Counted from the first letter of the stretch, positions 16,216 to 24,220 are shown. The stretch: 60,318 nucleotides of DNA from Streptomyces albidus (ex Kaewkla and Franco 2022) (GCF_013870515.1 NZ_JACBXA010000009.1:1-60318), one strand, 5' to 3'. Translations and numbers: made by a program. The notes: generated by a model from the letters alone, not told the origin.

Positions 16216-17194
16216 CCACTCGGCAACCCGGCCAGGCGCGAAGGCGCCTGGCTGCCCCCACAGCTGCGATGTTGCCCCGCATCGGTGACAGCCTGTCCTT
16301 CCTGTACCTGGACATCGCACGCGTAGTGCAGGACGACACAGGGGTGGATGCTGTCATCGAGACGACCCATGGCGAGCAGCGAATCCCCCTGCCGACGGCT
16401 GCATTGAGCTGCTTGCTTCTGGGGCCAGGCGCGTCCATCACAACGAGGGCACTCACCACGTTCCCTCGGCATCGCACGACCGTGATCTGCACCGGCGCCG
16501 CCGGAGTTCGCTGTTACAGCGCCACGGTGGCGGACTCGCTGCCGACACGTTGGCTGGAGGTCCAGGCGCGCGTCTGGGCTGATCCCGAGCAGCGTACGGA
16601 GGTCGCCCGGCGCATGTACCGAACTCGGTTCGGTGACACCGCGCCGCCGGATGCGACCATCGCTCAGCTGCGTGGGCTCGAAGGACAGCGGATGAAGGCC
16701 CTGTACCGGATGCTCGCCACGCAGCACGGTGTCCGCCCGTTCAAGCGATCCTACGACCCCGATGACTGGGACACCCAGGATCCGGTCAACCAGGCACTCT
16801 CAGCCGCGAACACCTGCCTGTACGGCATTGTGCATGCCGCAGTGAACGCCCTCGGCTGCACGCCCGGTCTCGGATTCGTGCACACCGGGACTTCGCACTC
16901 CTTCGTCTACGACTTGCCGACCTTTACAAGACCCGTCTCACGCTTCCTCTCGCCTTCTCACTGCACAGTTCTGATGACCCCGAGAGCGATGCTCGTAGAT
17001 CCTTCCGTGAGGAACTCCGGCTGTTCCGCCTCCTGCCGCGCGTTGTCGCCGATATCCAGAACCCCCTGGAACCTGGCTCAGGCGCATCCGATGAGGACGT
17101 GGAAGAAGCCACTGAGGAGCTGGTCGATCTTTGGGACCCGGACACCGGCACGGTGAGCGGCGGCGTCAACTATTCGCCCGATAAGGACCTCTGA
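16212..17194 (+). pseudogene. cas1: Cas1 integrase, disrupted by a one-base frameshift
   Basis: Cas1 with Cas2 inserts new spacers. Reading from the GTG at 16212, residues 1-234 are a normal I-E Cas1, with E157 (LRGLEGQ), H224 (GFVHTG) and D234 (SFVYD). After the Asp codon at 16911-16913 only TT remains before GCC, and the expected ADLYKTRLTLPLAFSLHSS continues in another frame from 16916 to a stop at 17194. The spacing 157/224/234/237 equals E141/H208/D218/D221 of E. coli Cas1, so the break falls between the two metal-binding aspartates. The unrepaired frame gives 314 residues with a nonsense tail. Either adaptation is dead or there is a sequencing error. Confidence 0.9.
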
Positions 17195-17196
17195 CC

Positions 17197-17514
17197 ATGG
17201 CGAAGATGACGGTCATCGCCACCACGGCCGTGCCTGACCACGTACGAGGCGCTCTCAGCCGTTGGATGACGGAGACCATGCCTGGGCTGTACGTCGGGAC
17301 ACTCTCCGCACGTGTCCGAGAGGAACTCTGGACCGCGGTATCCGCCACCGTCGAGTCGGGGGCCGCCGTCCTGCTGCACCCTGAAGCGAATGAGCAGGGC
17401 TACACCCTGCATACCGTTGGCGAGAGACGTCGACGGCCCGTGGACTTCGACGGACTGATGTTGGTGGCGATGAATCCTGCTGAGGTTGGTAACGGAACGG
17501 CAAAGCCAGCGTAG
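17197..17514 (+). CDS. cas2: Cas2 of type I-E
   Basis: Cas2 forms the structural core of the spacer-integration complex. The 105-residue protein has the I-E opening MTVIATTAVPDHVRGALSRWM, then GLYVGTLSARVREELW, and ends with a short extra tail (EVGNGTAKPA). It starts two bases after the restored cas1 stop. The last eight codons overlap the leader boxes of array 2, so the tail sequence may be shaped by leader function. Cas2 itself is intact although its partner Cas1 is frameshifted. Confidence 0.94.
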   Translation: MAKMTVIATTAVPDHVRGALSRWMTETMPGLYVGTLSARVREELWTAVSATVESGAAVLLHPEANEQGYTLHTVGERRRRPVDFDGLMLVAMNPAEVGNGTAKPA

Positions 17515-17532
17515 CGTCGCAGGTCGCGAAGT
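17492..17532 (+). promoter_or_regulatory. Leader element of array 2, overlapping the cas2 3' end
   Basis: ACGGAACGGCAAAGC (17492-17506) and GCAGGTCGCGAAGT (17519-17532) directly precede the first repeat. The same two boxes at the same spacing precede array 1 on the other strand (8092-8052). About 29 of 39 positions agree from GGAA to the repeat edge. The first box lies inside cas2, whose stop is at 17512-17514. Confidence 0.75.
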
Positions 17533-18719
17533 GTGGTCCCCGCGCAGGCGGGGGTGAGCCTGCACAGGGACTCCGGTCCCCTCGGGGGCAGTAGTGGTCC
17601 CCGCGCAGGCGGGGGTGAGCCGCACCGTGGCCGTACGTGCAGGGATCTCCTCAAGTGGTCCCCGCGCAGGCGGGGGTGAGCCGACATGCGCGGAGAGCTG
17701 GAACGCGCAGCACCCGTGGTCCCCGCGCAGGCGGGGGTGAGCCGCACCGCAATTCGTGCAATTCATCGTTCCCCCTGTGGTCCCCGCGCAGGCGGGGGTG
17801 AGCCGGCGCCGGCGGTGACGACACCGGTCGTACCGACGTGGTCCCCGCGCAGGCGGGGGTGAGCCGGTCAGGAGCGCGGTGACGATGGCGCCTTGGGCGT
17901 GGTCCCCGCGCAGGCGGGGGTGAGCCGTGCCCTGGAGTGGAGTCGAACCACATCCGACCGTGGTCCCCGCGCAGGCGGGGGTGAGCCGACCACGGCGTCA
18001 GTGGAGAGGCTGAGCGGGTAGTGGTCCCCGCGCAGGCGGGGGTGAGCCGATCGAGCTGCGCGCCGAGCTGTCCAAGCTCACGTAGTCCCCGCGCAGGCGG
18101 GGGTGAGCCGGTCACCGTTCGGACAACCTGGGTCACGACCACGTGGTCCCCGCGCAGGCGGGGGTGAGCCGACGTACGCGCTGTGGGCGTCAGACGAGAC
18201 ATCGTGGTCCCCGCGCAGGCGGGGTGAGCCGGTGGCCGTGGCCCAGGCCCTCTCGCCTCTCGGGTGGTCCCCGCGCAGGCGGGGGTGAGCCGTGCTACGA
18301 CTACGAGCCGAACTGGACGGGTGAGTGGTCCCCGCGCAGGCGGGGGTGAGCCGGCCGTGTACGTGCTGGCGAAACCGAGCGACTCGTGGTCCCCGCGCAG
18401 GCGGGGGTGAGCCGCACGGCGACAAGCTGCCGTCCGTACGCGCCCTGTGGTCCCCGCGCAGGCGGGGGTGAGCCGTGAGCTGGGGCTTCGCTCCGTCAGC
18501 CGGAAGGGTGGTCCCCGCGCAGGCGGGGGTGAGCCGCCGCGGATAGACCCCACAGACCGCACCCTCGAGTGGTCCCCGCGCAGGCGGGGGTGAGCCGGTG
18601 ATCGAGGCCGGGGTGTACCGGTGCGTGACGGTGGTCCCCGCGCAGGCGGGGGTGAGCCGTGCTGGCGATGCCAGGACTGGCGCGAGGTGATGTGGTCCCC
18701 GCGCAGGCGGGGGTGTGAT
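17533..18719 (+). CRISPR. Type I-E CRISPR array 2: 20 repeats, 19 spacers
   Basis: The 28-base repeat starts GTGGTCCCC, forms the stem CCCCGC/GCGGGG with loop GCAG, and ends GGTGAGCC, usually followed by G. Spacing is 61 bases. The last repeat (18692-18719) diverges after GGGTG, so the trailer is on the right and the leader on the left, next to cas2. Repeat 10 (18082) has a base change and repeat 12 (18204-18230) has lost one G. No spacer is shared with array 1 by eye. Spacer 15 (18415-18446) encodes HGDKLPSVRA in one frame, a GntR-type motif. Confidence 0.97.
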
Positions 18720-18899
18720 CCGCAGGCCAACGAGCTGTTGTTGGACACCTTCGGTGTGACCCTGTGTAGCTTCATTTCACCTAGGCGGGCGTGCATCATC
18801 CGTCCGGCGCTGCTAATTGCTTGCTAACTGGGCTCCTGCGCACCATGCGAAACAGGTTCAAAGAACCTGCGCTTAGGGCCCACTATGGCGACAAAGACG

Positions 18900-18978
18900 A
18901 GGTCAGCTACCCCCGCGACATCCACCAACGCGCTTGTAAACAGAAGGTCGTCGGTTCGAATCCGACAGGCGGCTCCCA
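18900..18978 (+). other. tRNA-Thr(UGU)-like 3' end, probable attachment-site remnant
   Basis: From CTTGTAA (18933-18939) the sequence follows the anticodon loop to 3' end of a threonine tRNA: T-arm GTCGG-TTCGAAT-CCGAC and acceptor strand AGGCGGC. The sequence to its left cannot form the D-arm and 5' acceptor of a tRNA, so only the 3' half is present. Such half tRNAs mark one end of elements integrated by tyrosine integrases. It lies about 180 bases after array 2. A diverged copy of the whole 79 bases is at 36211-36289 (about 61 of 79 match). A small perfect hairpin (18853-18869) lies upstream. Confidence 0.7.
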
Positions 18979-18981
18979 GGT

Positions 18982-19017
18982 CAGAGGCCCCGTTCCATGA
19001 TCGGAACGGGGCCTCTG
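18982..19017. terminator. 15-bp stem-loop after the tRNA-like remnant
   Basis: Bases 18982-18996 pair perfectly with 19003-19017 around a 6-base loop. It sits where a tRNA terminator normally lies and also about 90 bases downstream of the leftward dctA-like gene, so it could serve both. Confidence 0.7.
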
Positions 19018-19023
19018 TGCGCT

Positions 19024-19046
19024 GTACAGCAGGGAAGTACAGCAAC
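19024..19046 (+). repeat. Integrase arm-site-like motif, copy 1
   Basis: GTACAGCAG-G-GAAGTACAGCAAC carries an internal direct repeat GTACAGCA. Close variants occur at 24031-24053 and 28342-28364. It follows the tRNA-like remnant and its hairpin within 50 bases, the position of arm-type integrase sites in actinomycete attP regions. Function is inferred. Confidence 0.5.
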
Positions 19047-19104
19047 AGTCGTGATTCTCAGCGTCTGTGCGGGGACTGGCCGAGGCGTTGGGGAGCCGGT
19101 CTGG

Positions 19105-20445
19105 TCAGGTGCCGGCTCCGACCTTGGCCTCTTCGGCTGTTGCCGACGACGGGGGTGTCTTCTTGGGGTAGAGCGTGGAGCGGGCTTGGGCGCTGTCGAA
19201 GTCGTTCTCCCACTTGCCGATCACGATGGTGGCGACGGCGTTGCCCAGCACGTTGATGAAGACACGGCCCTCGTTCAGGATGCGGTCGATACCGACGATC
19301 AGTGACAGGGCGGCCAGGGGGATGTGGCCGACTGAGCTCACCGTACTGGCGAGAACGATGAACGCGCCTCCCGCGATGCCGGCAGTTCCCTTGCTGGTGA
19401 GCATCATGACGCCCACCATGACCAGCTGCTGTTGCCAGGACAGATCGATGCCGACGGCTTGGGCCATGAACATGGAGGCCATCGTCAGATAGACGGCGGA
19501 GCCGTCGAGGTTGAAGGAGAAGCCGGAGGGGATGACGATGCCGACCACTGGGCGGCCGACGCCGAGGGTCTCCAGTTTGCGCACGAGCTGCGGCAGCACG
19601 GCCTCACTGGAGCAGGTGCTGAGCGCCACGAGCAGCTCGGCCTTGAGGAACCGAATGAGCGCGAAGAGCCCGAATCCGCAGACCCGCATGATGGCGCCCA
19701 GCAACACCAGGACGTAGACGACGCAGGTCGCGGTGAACAGGATGATGAGGTAACCGAGTTGCTTCAGGCTCTCGGCGCCGTAGGTGGAAACCACCATGGC
19801 CAGGGCGCCGAAAGTGCCCACAGGAGCCAGCCGCATCACCCAGCCGACGATTCGGAACACCACGTCCGACAAGGCGCGGATGCCGTCGGTCAGCGGGGCC
19901 GCCTCCTCCCCGGCCATGTTCAGCGCTATGCCGAAGACGATCGAGACCAGCAGGGCGGCCAGGATCGTGTCCCCCGTGATCGCCCCGAAAAGTGAGGTGG
20001 GGATCAGGGAAGAGATGAACCCGGTGAAGGTGGCGTGCTCTTGGCTGGTCTTGGGGACGTCGTCAGTGTTCAGCGTCGAGGGGTCGACGTTGAGCCCGGC
20101 GCCGGGCTGGAAGACGTTCGCGACGACCAGGCCGATCAGCATCGATGCCAGCGACAGCACCAGGAAGTAGCCGATTGCCTTCACGCCTATGCGGCCGGCC
20201 TTGCGCAGGTTGTCCATGGAGGCGATGCCGGTGGTCACCACGCAGAAGACGACGGGTATCACGATCATCTTGACCAGTGCGATGAACCAGTCGTTTAGCG
20301 GACTGAGGGCTTCTCCGAAGCCGGGCGCTGCGATGCCGACGGCGATCCCGAGGACTGCGGCCAGCACCACCTGGAACCACAGCTCACGTATGAGTCGGTT
20401 CAGCCGCGACCGCTGCGGGTGGTCGGAGGCGGTGGTGGATGTCAT
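19105..20445 (-). CDS. C4-dicarboxylate transporter, DctA-type (DAACS symporter)
   Basis: This 446-residue inner-membrane protein imports dicarboxylates with cations. It has about eight helices plus two re-entrant loops: IGVKAIGYF, then SSEAVLPQLVRKLE (serine-rich loop), VVGIVIPSGFSFNLDGSAVYL and the MLTSKGTAGIAGGAFIVLA segment, all hallmarks of the DctA/GltP family, with the C-terminal DRILNEGRVFINVLGNAVA. The ATG at 20445 has GGGAGC upstream. It lies 149 bases downstream of the dehydratase gene on the same strand, so tartrate or a related diacid is the likely substrate. Confidence 0.92.
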   Translation of the reverse strand: MTSTTASDHPQRSRLNRLIRELWFQVVLAAVLGIAVGIAAPGFGEALSPLNDWFIALVKMIVIPVVFCVVTTGIASMDNLRKAGRIGVKAIGYFLVLSLASMLIGLVVANVFQPGAGLNVDPSTLNTDDVPKTSQEHATFTGFISSLIPTSLFGAITGDTILAALLVSIVFGIALNMAGEEAAPLTDGIRALSDVVFRIVGWVMRLAPVGTFGALAMVVSTYGAESLKQLGYLIILFTATCVVYVLVLLGAIMRVCGFGLFALIRFLKAELLVALSTCSSEAVLPQLVRKLETLGVGRPVVGIVIPSGFSFNLDGSAVYLTMASMFMAQAVGIDLSWQQQLVMVGVMMLTSKGTAGIAGGAFIVLASTVSSVGHIPLAALSLIVGIDRILNEGRVFINVLGNAVATIVIGKWENDFDSAQARSTLYPKKTPPSSATAEEAKVGAGT

Positions 20446-20594
20446 TGTTCGTGCTCCCTTGCGCGATGATCTTGAAGATGCCTGTCCTGTGGAGTGCAGG
20501 GGACGAGAAGTGGTCCGCGTCCCAGGTGATGTGTGTGGTGCGCTGATCGAGGGGTGGCCCATCGGGGCGGTCGGAGCGACCGGGTTCGGCCCTG

Positions 20595-21761
20595 TCAGCT
20601 GTGCAGCTCGCGCAGCACCTTGTAGAAGGCGGCCTTGCCTTCGAAGCCGATTCCGGGGGTGTGGGTGAGGCCGACCTGGCTCTTTTCGACGACGGCGTCG
20701 TCGGCGAAGCCGCCGGTGGGCTGGAACTCGCCCGGGTAGGACTCGTTGCCGCCGAGCTTGAGAGCGGCGGCGATGTGCAGAGAGAACTGGTGTCCGCCGT
20801 GCGGAATGCAGCGGCGTGAGGACCAGCCGTGCTGACGCAGCATGTCCTGGATGCGCAGGTACTCCACCAGGCCGTAGCTGAGCGCGGGATCGACCTGGAT
20901 GATGTCCCGGTCAGGACGCAGGCCGCCGTAGCGGATGAGGTTGCGGGCGTCCTGCAGGGAGAAGAGGTTCTCGCCGGTGGCGATCCGGCCGGAGTAGTTC
21001 TCGGCGACCACGGCGTTGAGGCGGTAGTCCAGCGGGTCGCCGATCTCCTCGTACCAGAAGAGGCCGTAGGGCTCGATCGCCCGTGCGTACTCCAGCGCGG
21101 TGGCGAGGTCGAAGCGGCCGTTGACATCGACTGCGAGCCGGGATCCGTCCCCGTCCAGGACGTCGATGACGGCTTCGATGCGCCGTAGATCCTCCGCCAG
21201 GTCGGCGCCGCCGATCTTCATCTTGACCACGTCGTAGCCCAGGTCGAGGAAGCCGCGCATCTCGTCTTGCAGATCACTCAGGGACTTGCCCGGGGCGTAG
21301 TAACCACCAGCGGCATAGACGAACACCGAGTCGTCGGGATCGCCGTCGCCATAGCGGTCCGACAGCCACTGGTACAGCGGCCTGTCCGCGATCTTGGAAG
21401 CGAGGTCGAACAGTGCCATGTCCACCACACCGACCGCGACCGAACGTTCCCCGTGTCCGCCGGGCTTTTCATTGCGGAGCATGATCTCCCACGCCTTGGC
21501 GGGATCCAGCTCGCCCTGCTCGTCCAGCAGGCTGCCGGTCTCGGCATCCATCAGCCGCGGCAGGATGCGCCGGCGCAGGATCTCGCCCGCGCTGTAGCGG
21601 CCGTTGGAGTTGAAGCCGTACCCCACGACGGGCTTTCCGTCGCGGATGACGTCGCTGACGATCGCCACGATCGAGCAGTCCATCGCGCTGAAGTCGATCC
21701 AGGCGTTGCGGATGGAGGAGCTGATCGGGACGGTGCCTTCGTAGACAGCAGTGATCTTCAC
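20595..21761 (-). CDS. D(-)-tartrate dehydratase-like enolase-superfamily enzyme
   Basis: The 388-residue protein belongs to the mandelate-racemase group. It matches, from memory, the Bradyrhizobium D-tartrate dehydratase pattern closely: GYGFNSNGRY, NEKPGGHGERSVAVG, FVYAAGGYY, CIPHGGHQFSLHIAA, GGNESYPGEFQP. Catalytic candidates are the KMK motif (K180/K182), metal ligands D212, E238 and E264, and general base H321. The reaction would be dehydration of D-tartrate to oxaloacetate. It is divergent from a GntR/FCD regulator and followed by a dicarboxylate transporter, a coherent uptake-and-catabolism cassette. Substrate is inferred from resemblance and context. Confidence 0.85.
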   Translation of the reverse strand: MKITAVYEGTVPISSSIRNAWIDFSAMDCSIVAIVSDVIRDGKPVVGYGFNSNGRYSAGEILRRRILPRLMDAETGSLLDEQGELDPAKAWEIMLRNEKPGGHGERSVAVGVVDMALFDLASKIADRPLYQWLSDRYGDGDPDDSVFVYAAGGYYAPGKSLSDLQDEMRGFLDLGYDVVKMKIGGADLAEDLRRIEAVIDVLDGDGSRLAVDVNGRFDLATALEYARAIEPYGLFWYEEIGDPLDYRLNAVVAENYSGRIATGENLFSLQDARNLIRYGGLRPDRDIIQVDPALSYGLVEYLRIQDMLRQHGWSSRRCIPHGGHQFSLHIAAALKLGGNESYPGEFQPTGGFADDAVVEKSQVGLTHTPGIGFEGKAAFYKVLRELHS

Positions 21762-21863
21762 TCGGAGCCTTTCTCATATCTTATAAGTTGCGAGGGTGTT
21801 AGGGTGAGATGGCCGAACAGGGGCTGTCAAGGGCTAGGACGTCCGGAAGGATTCGCAGGGGCG
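21762..21863. promoter_or_regulatory. Divergent promoter region of dehydratase and GntR/FCD genes
   Basis: The 102 bases contain an AT-rich island with the palindrome CTTATAAG at 21780-21787. On the minus strand TATAAG could be the -10 of the dehydratase promoter. The palindrome is a plausible operator for the FCD regulator, which would link induction to substrate. Confidence 0.45.
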
Positions 21864-22547
21864 ATGGCAGGCACGAACCTTTTCCTCAGCAAGAGCGATC
21901 TTGCATACGCGGAGCTCCGTCGCCAGATCCTCTCCGGCGCTTTCCCTGCCGGCTCACGCCTGGCTCAGTACGAGCTGGCTGGCTCTCTCAACATGAGCAT
22001 CACGCCCCTGCGCGAGGCCATCCGGCGGCTCAGCAGCGAGGGGCTGGTCGACGTCGAGACCCACCGCGACGTCCGGGTCTCGTCGATGAACTCCGACGAG
22101 GCGCGGCAGCTGTTCGAGGTGCGGCTCTCGCTGGATCCCACGGCAGCCGAACTCGCGGCGACGAGGCGCACTGCCGAGGACGTCACGGCCATGCAAGATG
22201 CGGTCGACAACCTGCTCCCCGTAACGCGCCAGTGGGGCGAGGATGCGCTCACCGCCCATCGCACATTCCATCAGGCGCTCTACCGTGCCTCCCACAACGA
22301 CGTTCTCATCCGCCTCCTGGACGACCTGTGGGACAAGTCCGACCGCTATCGCCGTCTCGGCCTCGAACTTCCGCCCGGCGACGGACCCCGGACGCGAGAC
22401 CTCCAGGAGCACCACGACCTCGTTGAACTCATCAAGGACGGTCAGGCTGCCGAGGCAGCCCAGCTCATGCGTGACCACGTCACTCACAGCCTGACCGCCA
22501 CCGCCATCACCGCGCTCGAAGACCGCGAGGGCAACCAGGCCGACTGA
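21864..22547 (+). CDS. GntR-family regulator, FadR/FCD subfamily
   Basis: The 227-residue protein starts at ATG 21864. The N-terminal winged helix has LAYAELRRQILSGAFPAGSRLAQYELA and MSITPLREAIRRLSSEGLV. The C-terminal FCD domain is all-helical, with FEVRLSLDPTAAELAA, a metal-binding histidine pattern (H at HRTFHQALY and the closing MRDHV), and fits control by an organic acid. It is divergent from the dehydratase/transporter pair and probably represses it in the absence of tartrate-like ligand. Confidence 0.9.
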   Translation: MAGTNLFLSKSDLAYAELRRQILSGAFPAGSRLAQYELAGSLNMSITPLREAIRRLSSEGLVDVETHRDVRVSSMNSDEARQLFEVRLSLDPTAAELAATRRTAEDVTAMQDAVDNLLPVTRQWGEDALTAHRTFHQALYRASHNDVLIRLLDDLWDKSDRYRRLGLELPPGDGPRTRDLQEHHDLVELIKDGQAAEAAQLMRDHVTHSLTATAITALEDREGNQAD

Positions 22548-23221
22548 GCCGCCATCGGGCAGTAACCCCCGCCAGCCATCGCGAACTCAAGGCGACCTTG
22601 GTGGCATTCAGCTCCGGCGAGCAGACCTGCCGGCTTTGCTTGAGCCGCAAGCACAACTCCGCGTAGAGCGATGCTGAGGCACCAACTGGCGGTCTGAGCG
22701 AGCACTTGGCGCGACTGTGCGTGACTTTGATCGCGAATGGCAAGGCCCCTCGGGATCAGTCGGGGAGTGCTGATTGAGGATGTCCGCAGCGCAAACGGCT
22801 CTTCGTGATCCTGCTTGTCGACGGATCTTGTCAGGTGCCCCCTCTGCGCTGACACCAACAGGTGCGGGCACCGACGGTCGGCAGCGGGTGTTGAGGGACC
22901 GCTCATCGAGGTCCGAAGCGGATTGACCGAAGCCCACGACCCAGGCAATCGACCTGATGAGGATGCGGTCCCTTCCTCATGCCCCGCCGGGTGGCACGGG
23001 CTGCCGAACGGTGAGGATTGCGGCAGTACCTGGGTGCTGGCAGGCTCCTTGAGCGCCAGCCGAACTTCTGGCGTACGGGCGGAAATCTGCCGGCACTGGT
23101 GGCCGGCAGGTCTGCAGTCTGAACAGAACCGCGTTGCCGTCGAAACCCTACGACCGAGCGTGGGTTGGATGGCGAGACGGCCAAGAACGCTGAACGAACA
23201 AGGCACAGTCAGGATGACCGA
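22548..23221. other. No convincing gene (674 bases)
   Basis: Frames on both strands here lack RBSs, domains and coherent composition. The minus strand has short stretches that look protein-like, so decayed mobile DNA is possible, but no transposase or integrase motif is visible. The promoter of the DUF4328 gene must lie at its right end. Confidence 0.5.
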
Positions 23222-23926
23222 GTGAACGATGACATAGCGCAGCCTGCTCTGCGTCCGATTCGAGGAGCGGCCCGCTGGGCAGTCGCCAGTTTGGTCCTCG
23301 CCGGCGCCGCCTCGGCAGCAAGGGCCGTGTGCGAGGTCCGGCTTGCCATGGCGGGGCAGCCGCCTTCCGGGCCGCCGGACCAGGGCGGCGGCCGACACCG
23401 TCCGCTGACCGGGCTGGAGAACGCCTACGACCTCTTCAGCGCCGTGGAAGTCGCGGCCACGGTGTTGTGCGCGGTCGCGTTCCTCGGGTGGCTGTTGCGC
23501 ATGAGGAGCAACGCGCGTGCTCTTTCGGGAGATTCGCCGCGCTATGCCTGGCCGTGGGTCTACGCGGGCTGGATCGTGCCCGTCATGAACCTGTGGGTGC
23601 CTCGCGGGCTCCTTGTGGACGTCCACGAGGACAGCGCCCCGGACAAGCGGCTGCCGCGCGTCGTGAACTGGTGGTGGGGCCTGTGGCTGGTCGGGAGGCT
23701 GGGCACTGTGGGGGCGATGTACCCCGGGTCCTCGGAGGACGCCGTCGTGCGTGTCTACACGGACGTGCGGTTCCTGACGGTGGCCAACGTGGCGGTGGTG
23801 GGCGCCGCCGTGGCCGGTGTTTTCGTCGTCCGCGCACTGACCGCGGCGCAGCAGGAACGCATGCAGGGCCTGGGACACGGCCCCGACCAGGCGCACGGGC
23901 GGACCCGGCTCGGGGCGCGGGGATGA
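23222..23926 (+). CDS. DUF4328 membrane protein
   Basis: The 234-residue protein from GTG 23222 has about four membrane helices: near 15-35, a second at 75-95, and two in the last third. The diagnostic DUF4328 block is WPWVYAGWIVPVMNLWVPRG followed by VNWWWGLWLVG. Function of the family is unknown; members often accompany serine/threonine kinases or cell-envelope genes in Streptomyces. It stands alone, with a strong terminator 63 bases downstream. The start is uncertain because an open frame extends 57 bases upstream. Confidence 0.8.
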   Translation: MNDDIAQPALRPIRGAARWAVASLVLAGAASAARAVCEVRLAMAGQPPSGPPDQGGGRHRPLTGLENAYDLFSAVEVAATVLCAVAFLGWLLRMRSNARALSGDSPRYAWPWVYAGWIVPVMNLWVPRGLLVDVHEDSAPDKRLPRVVNWWWGLWLVGRLGTVGAMYPGSSEDAVVRVYTDVRFLTVANVAVVGAAVAGVFVVRALTAAQQERMQGLGHGPDQAHGRTRLGARG

Positions 23927-23988
23927 ACTCGCGACCCTGCCGTGCCCCGTTCAGCTGAGAACCACCGACGGACAGCACGCATGAAAAC

Positions 23989-24019
23989 GGCCCCCGACCA
24001 ATTTCCCCGGTCGGGGGCC
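23989..24019 (+). terminator. 11-bp GC stem-loop after the DUF4328 gene
   Basis: GGCCCCCGACC pairs with GGTCGGGGGCC around a 9-base loop. It is followed at once by an arm-site-like motif, the same order (hairpin then motif) seen at 18982-19046, so it may be a relic of a tRNA terminator at an old integration site. Confidence 0.75.
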
Positions 24020-24030
24020 GAGTTGCCTGA

Positions 24031-24053
24031 GTACGGCAGTGAAGTACAGCACC
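24031..24053 (+). repeat. Integrase arm-site-like motif, copy 2
   Basis: GTACGGCAG-T-GAAGTACAGCACC differs at three positions from copy 1. It is 12 bases after a GC-rich hairpin and about 170 bases before a tRNA-like fragment. Confidence 0.5.
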
Positions 24054-24220
24054 CTCGCTGACCGTTGGCGGCCGTAGGCCTGTATAACCGTCGCTCGCGC
24101 GACCGCTCCGACCGTGGATGCCCGAGCTGCCCCCAGCTTGTCAGCCACCCTGAGGTGAGCCTCGAAGATCAGGGGACCACTTCGGGCCAGGCGGTCAGGA
24201 GACCGCCCGAGTCGCGGGAA

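Noticed and set aside
16905..16930. Programmed ribosomal frameshift in cas1
   Set aside because: No X-XXY-YYZ slippery heptamer and no following hairpin; a mutation or sequencing error is simpler.
5951..18719. Additional CRISPR type (III or IV) in the locus
   Set aside because: No Cas10, Csm/Cmr or CARF gene is visible; all eight genes are type I-E.
17400..18799. Long minus-strand frame with PPPARGP repeats through array 2
   Set aside because: Translation of CRISPR repeats, not a repeat protein.
18824..19045. Minus-strand frame with IRTDDLLFT
   Set aside because: It is the antisense of the tRNA-Thr-like end; this peptide is a familiar spurious product at tRNA loci.
22484..23896. Long minus-strand frame across the DUF4328 gene
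   Set aside because: Antisense shadow; no RBS or domain, and the plus strand has the DUF4328 block.
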